Positions 42,201-49,451 of a stretch of DNA of 53,288 bases are shown one piece after another. The stretch's first letter is position 1. Every line of letters begins with the position of its first letter. This stretch comes from an uncultured Prevotella sp. (GTDB taxonomy: Bacteria > Bacteroidota > Bacteroidia > Bacteroidales > Bacteroidaceae). Under the pieces are notes generated by a model that was not told the DNA's origin, searched no databases, and was given only the letters and a program-made list of their open reading frames with translations. Location: contig CALUFM010000015.1 in the NCBI GenBank assembly GCA_944319935.1, positions 1 through 53,288 of the forward strand. Reading direction: 5' to 3'. The position numbers and the translations under genes were made by a program.

Positions 42201-42493
42201 TCTACAACAACAACTTCGTTGGCATGACTACGACAAACGCTTACGACATGACCGAAGGCGAAGCCGCCGACTACACCGTGCGCGCCGCCAACGAGCGCGG
42301 AGGCTTCGGCAAACCGGCGAGTACCACTTATACGTCTGGCGTCAACAGCGTTGAAGCAAACAACGGGAACGTGGTAAGCACAGCCTTTTACAGCATCGAC
42401 GGTACGCGCGTAACCGACGCTTACAAGGGCATCGCAATAAGGATGGACACAATGAGCGACGGCAAGGTCAAGACAACAAAGATTGTCAAATAA
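39281..42493 (+). CDS. Secreted multidomain pectin methylesterase (CE8)
   Basis: 1070 residues with a signal peptide ending CVAKAQD. The N-terminal about 340 residues are two beta-sandwich-like modules (WDFQNKV..., then YSTDFTEWQSLDAS...FRLTIEG). Residues about 423-491 are an InlB/Flg_new repeat (TLTYYDTDGDVIANDHKV...FRGWFMEADGG), followed by another beta module (YTFNLTDEFFY...). The CE8 beta-helix spans about 635-930 with the catalytic signs SYQDTYY (Gln near 762), GTVDFICGGGDVFF (Asp near 786) and FGRAWNDRPRCAY (Arg near 849). It would remove methyl esters from homogalacturonan. A fibronectin-like part and a tail ending KVKTTKIVK follow. It converges on the PL1 lyase. Confidence 0.93.
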   Translation: MLKHRFLRWGILCLVILVACVAKAQDVTATWDFQNKVPAAAGAVALQGNTGEVASDVDGVSLYVDATNGKFNSEARDADVQVNQGTIIRVPVKSARDIVTVTPSPNYGNFTIGGETADLVNPTEHKATTAEAAAGYVDVVATGSCYLWKISVTFVSNIQSKELYSTDFTEWQSLDASPNETVANTVTTKYSREQLSFTVYNTNVAPNPDDIGIDWNKFDKELVGGTLQAEKNGGSYIVTSALASVTKVTFVHGATGGNRGWSLWAKGDGDADWVQITTSTADPAGWSEVTANVNRTNCQLKFTNIADAHNAYMFRLTIEGNVDMSKYPALGSFTYNGETYTVADIFDETAENTQEATIELFNEVQMPSTSNPLTDITCDNGTVDGDVTYTTQEDGSVVAAIKVTANGQTVTYNAKFMHKPYFTLTYYDTDGDVIANDHKVEKDRAITAFAKGEEDVTVEDGKAFRGWFMEADGGEKYATDHIVTSDINLYAVATEIETANPTARYTFNLTDEFFYDEDHEAFNATGESTGYHDGTHGWTLESDGKIDLLVGGHAYIIATLCRYSKSDAILTLSNGNGFEKSVSGYSSTDGKTVMIEYTGDAGTLTLTTSNEVYLHKLVIANVEGSPIEQNEQGYYVVRQGDGGNLLTVLDIANSQASADKRTCIFLPDGTYDLGHEVLTPISGDNISIIGQSMDKTLIVNEAEKEGIGVSATFLITGNNTYIQDVTLQNAYDYYQPGFAGRAVVIQDKGNRTICKNVRMLSYQDTYYSNNKAQFYFEDSDIHGTVDFICGGGDVFFNNCTLTVEPRNADGRGECTLTAPSTDVDGGNKWGYVFSGCTIDSKAEKFNFGRAWNDRPRCAYLNTTLLQPERLNENRWTLGGMNVPADKFVEYNTVDANGKVQSPASLVLTFTKGSKSNTYETILSAEEAAEYDIDKVFADWTPDEYAAQKELGLLKAEGNRLTWDAVEGVSTYAVFYNNNFVGMTTTNAYDMTEGEAADYTVRAANERGGFGKPASTTYTSGVNSVEANNGNVVSTAFYSIDGTRVTDAYKGIAIRMDTMSDGKVKTTKIVK

Positions 42494-42514
42494 CCATCAC
42501 CTGACAACAAACAA

Positions 42515-42550
42515 AAACTCCTCGGCTTCATGTTTGAAGCCGAGGAGTTT
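42515..42550. terminator. Bidirectional terminator between CE8 and PL1 genes
   Basis: Perfect 15-base stem (42515-42529 with 42536-42550) with a 6-base loop; T-run on the plus side and A-run on the other, serving both converging genes. Confidence 0.88.
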
Positions 42551-42617
42551 TTTTGTTTTCGCCTTATTGTATGTCTGACCGTAAAGGATTACGGCACGTT
42601 CTTATACGAAACCCACA

Positions 42618-44741
42618 TTATCTGACAACAAATTTCTTGCCGTCACGGATGTATACGCCGCGCTGCAGAGGCTCTTCTACCTCCATGCCCTGCAGGTTGT
42701 ATATCTTGCCATCAGGCTTGCGAACAACCGTAACGTCTGAAATGCCGGAAGAAGTCACGGTCGTCAGCGTCAGCTTCAACGCGCATTGCTGGCCACGGAC
42801 GGTGAAAGTCATCGCGCCATCGGCCGGCGTAAGAAGCTCAATATCATAGTTGGCATACACCGGTTCGCCGTTGACTTTCTTCGGGAACACATACTCTGTC
42901 GAGCCATACTGAACGCCGTTCAGTTCCGCAAGATAACCGTCAGCGTCGTCATAGTTGTCATAACCAACGACACCGACCTTGGTTATTTTCTTTCCTTCAG
43001 GTATGTTTACGGTGAACTGAACGTTGCGCGAGAACTTCATGCAGTCGTTTTCACCCTTGCCATAGCCCTTTCCGGCGTCATTTGTGATGGTGAAACCGTT
43101 GTTGAAGTTCCACGTCTGGTCGTCGCCGCTGGCATAAGTAGCATTCGACAAGTCATAAGCCACAGTCTGCGAAGGCGTGTCGCCACTGCCTCCGTCGTCA
43201 TATTCCTGATTACCGCTAAGCAGCGTTCCGCCCTCGTTCCCGGCTTCCATTATATGAGCCACGAGGCTGTTCATGTAGCGTTCAAGGTTTGAATATCCGT
43301 CAGCCCCAATCATTGCGCCGTCAGCCTTGTCGTTCTTGTCAAGCCCGTTGGCGTCTTCCCACTCGTCGGGCATGCCGTCCCGGTCAGTGTCGAGCGGCGC
43401 GGCTTCGCTTTCAAGCACAGGCCACGGGTCGAAATCAACTATCGCAAAGTCGAAAGCCTGCGCCAAGTCGTCTTGCGAGTCGATGATGCCGGGAATGTTG
43501 CTCTTAGTCCCCGTGCATGTCGCGCCGCCATTGCGTGTGTCGTAAACAACAAGTTCGTCAACATAATCACGGTGAAGCGAAGCTCCGGCATACGCCAACA
43601 CGCGCTCGTATGCGTCCTGCGCCGAGTGCGTGGTAACTGCCTCGAACGCCATCGGGACGGCCAGGCGCATCGTGTCGCGGGTCTCGGACGTGAACGTGTT
43701 GTCAACGTCGCCGTTGTCGATTTGGTTGTAAATGCCGTATGTCCAGTTGTCACGTGTGACATCGGCGTTAAGCGGATTGACATTGCCGTTGACGTAGAAA
43801 TCACCCCAGACGTGCCACATGGCGTCCCACTCGTTGGCCTCAGGCGTGCCGTGATGCGTGTATTCGGTGGTGCGTATGCCGATGGAGGCAATGCGCTTCT
43901 GTATGTCAGAGCCACGCTTCATCGTGGCGGGACCGGGCTTGTAATAGTTGTTCACGATGTTTACGTTCATGCCCTCGCCGCCGTAACAGCCGTTGCCGCC
44001 CCAGTTGTACATCACGTTGTTGCGCATGTCCATGCGCTCGTCCTTCTGCGTGCCGGGACGAGGGCCGAGCCTGGGCACGCGCGAATCATGGTGGGCCAAG
44101 AGGTTGTGGTGGTAAGTCGCGCCGGAACCGCCCCAGTTTCCGCCGTACCCGTGGTTGCCTTTCTCATGCCCCGAGTTGCGCAGGCTCTGCGCCGCGATGC
44201 ACCATTGCACGGTCAGGTTCTCACTGCCATACACCGAAAGGCACTCGTCAATGCTCCAACTTACCGAGCAGTGGTCAATAATTATGTTCTTGTTGTCCAT
44301 GCCGCCAAGGCCGTCGCCTTCATGGCTGGCCACGTTCTTGTCGCCAAGGCGGAAACGCATGAAGCGTATTATGACATTGTCGGCCGAGATGACAAACGGA
44401 TAATCTGCCACGCAGATGCCGTCGCCCGGCGCGGTCTGGCCGGCTATGGTCACGTCGCCGTGGCTCAACTTCAACTCCCGCCTGAGATGGATTGTACCGG
44501 AAACGTCGAACACGATGGTCCTCTTTCCGCTACGCTCAACGGCATAACGGAACGTGCCCTGCCCGCCGTTGTCCTCAAGTGATGTGACATGGTAAACCGT
44601 GCCGCCACGTCCTCCCGTAGTATAACGCCCGAAACCCTCGGCCCCGGGAAACGCCACGGTCTGCGCATTGGCCGCACCCGCAAAAAAGGACACGAGGCAA
44701 GCCAATAAGAATGACTGTAACAAAAGATTAGTTTTTAGCAT
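42618..44741 (-). CDS. Secreted pectate lyase (PL1)
   Basis: 707 residues from MLKTNLLLQSFLLACLVSFF with cleavage at ANAQ; in-frame ATGs at 44759 and 44804 add less signal-like residues. The catalytic beta-helix (about residues 30-440) opens VAFPGAEGFGRYTTGGRGGTVYHVT and has IIIDHCSVSWSIDECLSVYGSENLTVQWC, then ATYHHNLLAHHDSRVPRLGPRPG with the likely catalytic Arg. It splits alpha-1,4-galacturonan by beta-elimination using calcium. DTDRDGMPDEWEDANGLDKND (about 460) is a calcium-binding loop of the thrombospondin type 3 kind. A beta-sandwich domain and a sorting-type tail GVYIRDGKKFVVR end the protein. Confidence 0.93.
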   Translation of the reverse strand: MLKTNLLLQSFLLACLVSFFAGAANAQTVAFPGAEGFGRYTTGGRGGTVYHVTSLEDNGGQGTFRYAVERSGKRTIVFDVSGTIHLRRELKLSHGDVTIAGQTAPGDGICVADYPFVISADNVIIRFMRFRLGDKNVASHEGDGLGGMDNKNIIIDHCSVSWSIDECLSVYGSENLTVQWCIAAQSLRNSGHEKGNHGYGGNWGGSGATYHHNLLAHHDSRVPRLGPRPGTQKDERMDMRNNVMYNWGGNGCYGGEGMNVNIVNNYYKPGPATMKRGSDIQKRIASIGIRTTEYTHHGTPEANEWDAMWHVWGDFYVNGNVNPLNADVTRDNWTYGIYNQIDNGDVDNTFTSETRDTMRLAVPMAFEAVTTHSAQDAYERVLAYAGASLHRDYVDELVVYDTRNGGATCTGTKSNIPGIIDSQDDLAQAFDFAIVDFDPWPVLESEAAPLDTDRDGMPDEWEDANGLDKNDKADGAMIGADGYSNLERYMNSLVAHIMEAGNEGGTLLSGNQEYDDGGSGDTPSQTVAYDLSNATYASGDDQTWNFNNGFTITNDAGKGYGKGENDCMKFSRNVQFTVNIPEGKKITKVGVVGYDNYDDADGYLAELNGVQYGSTEYVFPKKVNGEPVYANYDIELLTPADGAMTFTVRGQQCALKLTLTTVTSSGISDVTVVRKPDGKIYNLQGMEVEEPLQRGVYIRDGKKFVVR

Positions 44742-44878
44742 AAAAGATATTTTAAACATGTAAAATAAGAAAATCCATCCACTCCATTTCACTCGACAGG
44801 CCATGCCATGGGCAGAATTGCCCCATACCGTAAAAGCACACGGCGGCGTATGCGTGCCAGGTGTTTGGTTTCATCCGG

Positions 44879-44908
44879 CAAAGTTAGCGCAAGTATGGCA
44901 AACATCAA
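44879..44908 (-). promoter_or_regulatory. Promoter of the PL1 gene, TTG-N19-TAACTTTG
   Basis: Minus strand TTG at 44906-44908, 19 bases, TAACTTTG at 44879-44886. The lyase can therefore be transcribed apart from the SusC/D operon, with a leader of about 130 bases. Confidence 0.65.
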
Positions 44909-45146
44909 AACAAATGAGAAAGAAAACCATATATTAATCGCTTGCCTGGCATGAAATCTTAAAGCCATGGCCCAACGTGACGCAAGCCATGCAGGAAAAG
45001 GGGCTTTGCCCATGCACGCACAACACGGGTAAAGCCTCGACAAAGCAAATGCCGCACATAGCAACGCAAGCGGCGCAACACATGCGCAAGTCCTTCAACG
45101 CCAACACTTTGCGCCCCGCTGCAAGACATGCTGCCCGACACGGCTT

Positions 45147-45234
45147 CCAATACACGGCAAAACGCAATGCAAAAGGGCACATTTCGCAATGTGAAAAGCC
45201 ACCTTTCACACCCCGTTTTGCCGCATATTTGCCG
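45147..45234. repeat. 22-bp palindrome array H (4 units)
   Basis: Units at 45147-45168, 45169-45190, 45191-45212 and 45213-45234 in exact register, between the PL1 gene and the beta-helix lipoprotein gene. Nearby 44909-45146 shows no gene. Confidence 0.8.
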
Positions 45235-45334
45235 AAACGGCAACACCCACACATGCGCAAGCCGCAAAAGCCATGAAATGAACCTTCAACACACGTGTGC
45301 CGCCAATATCATGCAAACGGGATGCTAACCGCCG

Positions 45335-45416
45335 TTGTAGGGGCGGACCCATGTGTCCGCCCTGCCAAATGTGGTGCGGCAAAATGAAGGACTGGCACAC
45401 AGGTCTGCCCCTACAA
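45335..45416. repeat. 82-bp imperfect inverted repeat, TTGTAGGGGCGGACC type
   Basis: TTGTAGGGGCGGACC... at 45335 onward is mirrored by ...GGTCTGCCCCTACAA ending at 45416; about 22 of 25 bases in each arm pair. Sequences of the form GTAGGGGC...GCCCCTAC are scattered in many bacterial genomes as small non-coding mobile elements; I place it there by resemblance. Confidence 0.55.
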
Positions 45417-45527
45417 GAGATGTTTTCTTACACCGAACTGACGTTAAATCATGCCGCCACAATGGATTTTTTATTATACCGAACCTGCGTCAATGAAGGA
45501 TTTGGAATAAAAAATGACAACAAAAAA

Positions 45528-45556
45528 GGCGGGAAGGCCATCAAGGCCTCCCCACC
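45528..45556 (-). terminator. Terminator of the SusC/D operon
   Basis: 12-base arms (45528-45539 with 45545-45556, two imperfect pairs) and a 5-base loop; on the minus strand it runs into TTTTTTGTTG. It follows the beta-helix lipoprotein stop by 31 bases. Confidence 0.75.
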
Positions 45557-45586
45557 CTTTACATCTATAAGGATTTTCCACCTAAA

Positions 45587-47275
45587 TCACCACCAGCGCG
45601 GGTCGCCTGTCTTGTAATCCTCAAGCGTGCCCTTCTGGAAGTGGAAGTCGGCTTCGTCCGGGGCGACGAACAGCTTGTCATACGTATAGTCAAGCTCATT
45701 GATGCCCGGGAAACCCTTCTGCTTGTAGAAGTCGCTTGTGCAGAAGCTGTTGACTACGTTCGGGTCTTTCGACGCACGAATATTCTTCGTGTTGTCGTCG
45801 GCACTCTTTCCGAACACGCAGTTGGTTATGTTGAAGTCGCCCGACGGGCCGTAAGCATCGTCGTTGAAGTCTATGAAGTAGTTGCCGCTGCCCGTGTTGT
45901 TGTTGAACGTACAGTTTGTGATGTTGATTGACTCCATGTTCGTTTTCTTGCTGTATATGAACATCTTGCCACTCGGAGCCACGTTGTAGAACGTAGAATT
46001 TGAGATGTTGATGTTCTTCACCACACCGTCGCCACTGTTGGCGTCAACATGTATGTACGAATAGCCCGAACACATGTCGTGCATCACGCAGTTGTCAATC
46101 GTAAGCGCATTGATTACTTTCGCCCCGTCCTTCTGCAAGCGGAAGAACGCGGTGGCCTGGCCTGACACGTTGCAATCGGTGAACTTGACTTCACTAACCG
46201 AACATGCGGTTGACTGGTTGATGCAGTAACCCGCACCTCCATCCACGATGTTCAGATGCTCGAATGTTATAAAGTTGTGCGAACCGGCTATGTCGAAATT
46301 CTTCAGCAGTTTCAAGGTCGGCGTCTCGCCGCCTCCACGCCCGAAGAAGTTGACTGACACACCGTCAGATATCTTCAGCGTACCGGGGTCTGCGGCCGTG
46401 TCGTCGCCAATGATTTCGGTTGTAGAACCTGCGGGGAACACGATGGTTATGCTGACGTTCTGCTCGCCTGTCTCGGTGCGCGCATCAGCCACAATCTGGT
46501 CGAACAGTGCCTGGTTGAGCCTGGTCTCCGTTGTCTCAAGATACCTTGTATAGGCCGCCGCAGGAGGAGCCGCCGCCGTTGTGACGGTGCGCGTGCCGCG
46601 CTTGGCCTCGCCGTTGTAAATCACAAACGTGTAGTTTGTCAGTTGGTTCAGGCCAGTGAACGTCTTGCTTTGGTTGGCCTTTTCCTCATCTGTCAGGTTG
46701 AACGGCGAACCTTCAATCTCAGCACCGTCAACACTAACGGCAATGTGGGTTACGTTCGGGTCGGTCCAGCTCAACGTCACCTGAGAGTCGGTATAGTCGT
46801 CAGCCGTCACTTCTGCGAATATCTGCTCTGCGTCGGTCTTGAAATGCGCGCCTTCGTCATAATAAGCCCACTTTGAATCGCCCTTCGTGTCAGACATAAC
46901 CTTTATGCGCAGGAAGTACTCCGTGTCACCGTCAAGCCCGGTGATTTCAAAAGGCGACTTTGTTATGCTCTTGTCCTCGCCGTAAACCGTCGCGCGTTCG
47001 CCACCCATGGCCACCTCGTCATAAAGCGAGTCTTTGCTTACTTCTATTATATAATAAATGTTGCCCGAATTGTTTTCTTGGGGCTGCGACGCACTGAACT
47101 CAACAGTTGCCGTAGTGGCTGTCGGCGTAACCGAGATTTTCTCCTCATCCGCTCCAAACAACCTGTTGAAGGCAGACTCGACGTCCCAGTCATTGCCATC
47201 AGTACATGACGACATCGACACGAGGCCAAGCCCCATCAGCGCAACGCCTAAATACTTGTTAATGGTCTTCATCAT
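45587..47275 (-). CDS. Surface lipoprotein with Fn3 and beta-helix (DUF4957/DUF5123-like) domains
   Basis: 562 residues. The signal ends with lipobox VSMSSC, so it is a lipoprotein, probably surface-exposed. Two fibronectin type III-like domains cover about residues 45-230 (SVTPTATTATVEFSAS..., VTLSWTDPNVTHIAVSVDG...). From about 260 a right-handed beta-helix follows (ITFEHLNIVDGGAGYCIN, SEVKFTDCNVSG, INISNSTFYNVAPSG), ending with the DUF5123-like DEADFHFQKGTLEDYKTGDPRWW. It occupies the SusE/F position, 81 bases after SusD, and probably holds pectin chains for uptake. Helix-fold lyase activity cannot be excluded but no catalytic Arg/Lys set is obvious. Confidence 0.87.
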   Translation of the reverse strand: MMKTINKYLGVALMGLGLVSMSSCTDGNDWDVESAFNRLFGADEEKISVTPTATTATVEFSASQPQENNSGNIYYIIEVSKDSLYDEVAMGGERATVYGEDKSITKSPFEITGLDGDTEYFLRIKVMSDTKGDSKWAYYDEGAHFKTDAEQIFAEVTADDYTDSQVTLSWTDPNVTHIAVSVDGAEIEGSPFNLTDEEKANQSKTFTGLNQLTNYTFVIYNGEAKRGTRTVTTAAAPPAAAYTRYLETTETRLNQALFDQIVADARTETGEQNVSITIVFPAGSTTEIIGDDTAADPGTLKISDGVSVNFFGRGGGETPTLKLLKNFDIAGSHNFITFEHLNIVDGGAGYCINQSTACSVSEVKFTDCNVSGQATAFFRLQKDGAKVINALTIDNCVMHDMCSGYSYIHVDANSGDGVVKNINISNSTFYNVAPSGKMFIYSKKTNMESINITNCTFNNNTGSGNYFIDFNDDAYGPSGDFNITNCVFGKSADDNTKNIRASKDPNVVNSFCTSDFYKQKGFPGINELDYTYDKLFVAPDEADFHFQKGTLEDYKTGDPRWW

Positions 47276-47356
47276 TTATATTCTTTAATAATTGTTGGTA
47301 GGGCGCAGGGAGTCATGCGGGCACTGCGCCACGCATGACACCTACACACCTCATGC

Positions 47357-49348
47357 TTATTTGTCGTAACCGTACGAATTGTACAGCTTGTTCTGAGAGT
47401 CTGATATCGTAGTCAAGCTTATCGGGAAGATGTAGCGGTTCTTCACCTGCACGTCATTTTCTCCTGCGGCGGGGTCCTGATAAGTGCCGACACCTACAAG
47501 ACCGCTACATATAGAGCCCAAGTCGTCAAGGTTGTCTGTCTTCGCGTCAGGATCGTTCGGGTTGCTCTTACCGAACCAGTCCTTGCTGCCGTCATAGTCA
47601 GCTTCGTTGACCTCGTCGGCCGGAGTATACCATGTCACGCTTGACCAGTCAATGCGCGTCTTGCTTTCGTCGGTGTAGTTGAAATACACCTTAGTAGGAT
47701 ATTTCCCGTCAGTAAGCTCCTGAACATAAGTCCTCTTGAACTCAAGAATCTTGTCATGCAGGATGCCCCAGCGTATCAAATCCCATTTACGGAAACCTTC
47801 ACCGCCGAATTCCCATGCGTTTTCCTGTACAATGGCATTGAAGAATCCCGTCTTGTCAGAAGGTAGCGAGGCCACGTATGCCTGAGCGTCAGCCTTGTGG
47901 GCGTCGTCAAAAGCACGCTCATGAACCAGAGCGAGAGCCTGGCGAGCCGTCAAGCCAGCACTGCCGGCGTATGTTCCGTCAGCACTTCCAGACAATTCGT
48001 TCATGCACTCGGCATAGAACAACAGCACATTTGAATAACGCATCTTCACGGGGTTGATGCCGGTCAAGTGCTTGCCTTGAGCCACCAAGTTGTCAGCGAG
48101 CCATGTGGAAGTCATCCAACGCGGATTCCACTTGCCGACATAAATGCCGAACGGCTTGTCACCGATAATGTTCTCCACTGAATGCGTGCCTTCAGAGGCA
48201 CCTTCTCCAAGCCCTATTTCATACGGAGCGCATGTCACGTCACGACGCAAGTCGTTACGGTCGAAAGAATAGAAGTACGGGGCAGTGAGTTTCAGTTTTC
48301 CCGTTGAGTTCGTATATCCGAAATCAGAAGTCTTCTTCGCGAGGCGCACACCTACCGTATATCCAAGCTCGCTGGTAAGGTTATACTTCAAAGGTATCTC
48401 GAATATGTTCTCTTGGTAAGTCAAATCGAGCTTCTGCTGGCTGAGCAGATACCACTGGTTCTCAAACGACGGGTTGAGCTTGTGCTTGCCGCTGAGAATC
48501 ACTGCGCTAAGATGCTGCAATGCCCTCTCATAAAGAGCCTTACGCTCACTCGCGCCGGGACGCATCGTCGGGAAATTATTGTCTGAATACGGGGCTTTCT
48601 CATACCCGTCTTTCGCCTTCTCACGAATGGCGTATCCTGCGCGGGTCATGGCGATTTGCGCGAGCAGAGCGTGCGCATAGCCCTTTGTAACATGCTCAGT
48701 GCTATAACCATTTTCGCCGGCCCAAGGCAGAAGCGTGATGGCCTCGTCAAGGTCTACCATCAAAGTATCCATGATGTCGTCACGGTCTGTCTTTTCAAGA
48801 TAAGCGTTGCTGAGGTCAGGTTGTGAAGTTTCAAGCTTCAATGGAATGTCGCCCCAATAACGCACCATGTCAAAATACACCATGGCACGCACGGTGAGAG
48901 CCTCACCAAGATAGCGTCCCATCTCTGCACGGCTGGGATTTCCTTCCTCAAACAGCGGACTGTTCCTAACGCCCTCAATAACGTCGTTGCAGTCTTCTAT
49001 AATCCCGTACAGTTGGGTCCACTGGTCAGTCAAGTTGCTCCAACCCGGAGATACGTTGTAATTACCCGTACCACGTACATTGGTTGTCTGGTTTACGTTA
49101 GAACCGAGACCGTCAACAAGCTCGATGTCGCTGTTGATGTTTGTTGTAATCACCCAGTCCTGTGAATACGTGCGGTCTTGCCCCATGCCGCCGTATATCT
49201 GGTTTACGCGCAAGCCTGTATAATAAGTGGAACCGTACACAGTGGTGTTGTTCATCTCCGAGGGCGAAGTTTGTTCGAGGAAGTCTGAACATGAAGCCAA
49301 AGCCAAAGTTCCTACGGCAAATGCGGTTATTGATAATATCTTTTTCAT
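47357..49348 (-). CDS. susD: SusD/RagB-family glycan-binding lipoprotein
   Basis: 663 residues. Lipoprotein signal MKKILSITAFAVGTLALASC, then SDFLEQTSPSEMNNTTVYGS, typical of the SusD N-terminus. Tetratricopeptide-like helices follow (GRYLGEALTVRAMVYFDMVRYWGDIPL is the most conserved family segment, near residue 145), and the C-terminal part includes GGEGFRKWDLIRWGIL. It caps the SusC channel and captures oligosaccharide, here most likely pectin-derived. It lies 103 bases after susC. Confidence 0.95.
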   Translation of the reverse strand: MKKILSITAFAVGTLALASCSDFLEQTSPSEMNNTTVYGSTYYTGLRVNQIYGGMGQDRTYSQDWVITTNINSDIELVDGLGSNVNQTTNVRGTGNYNVSPGWSNLTDQWTQLYGIIEDCNDVIEGVRNSPLFEEGNPSRAEMGRYLGEALTVRAMVYFDMVRYWGDIPLKLETSQPDLSNAYLEKTDRDDIMDTLMVDLDEAITLLPWAGENGYSTEHVTKGYAHALLAQIAMTRAGYAIREKAKDGYEKAPYSDNNFPTMRPGASERKALYERALQHLSAVILSGKHKLNPSFENQWYLLSQQKLDLTYQENIFEIPLKYNLTSELGYTVGVRLAKKTSDFGYTNSTGKLKLTAPYFYSFDRNDLRRDVTCAPYEIGLGEGASEGTHSVENIIGDKPFGIYVGKWNPRWMTSTWLADNLVAQGKHLTGINPVKMRYSNVLLFYAECMNELSGSADGTYAGSAGLTARQALALVHERAFDDAHKADAQAYVASLPSDKTGFFNAIVQENAWEFGGEGFRKWDLIRWGILHDKILEFKRTYVQELTDGKYPTKVYFNYTDESKTRIDWSSVTWYTPADEVNEADYDGSKDWFGKSNPNDPDAKTDNLDDLGSICSGLVGVGTYQDPAAGENDVQVKNRYIFPISLTTISDSQNKLYNSYGYDK

Positions 49349-49451
49349 CGTTATATTATGTTTTTAGGTCTTCTGGCCGCAGTGTTTCGAAAGTACAAGG
49401 CACCAGGCCCTGCCTGACTACTCAACGGCAGCCTTTTGACGGCTAATTTGT

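Noticed and set aside
43473..44582. 369-residue plus-strand open frame opposite the pectate lyase
   Set aside because: Antisense shadow; the PL1 motifs on the other strand are decisive.
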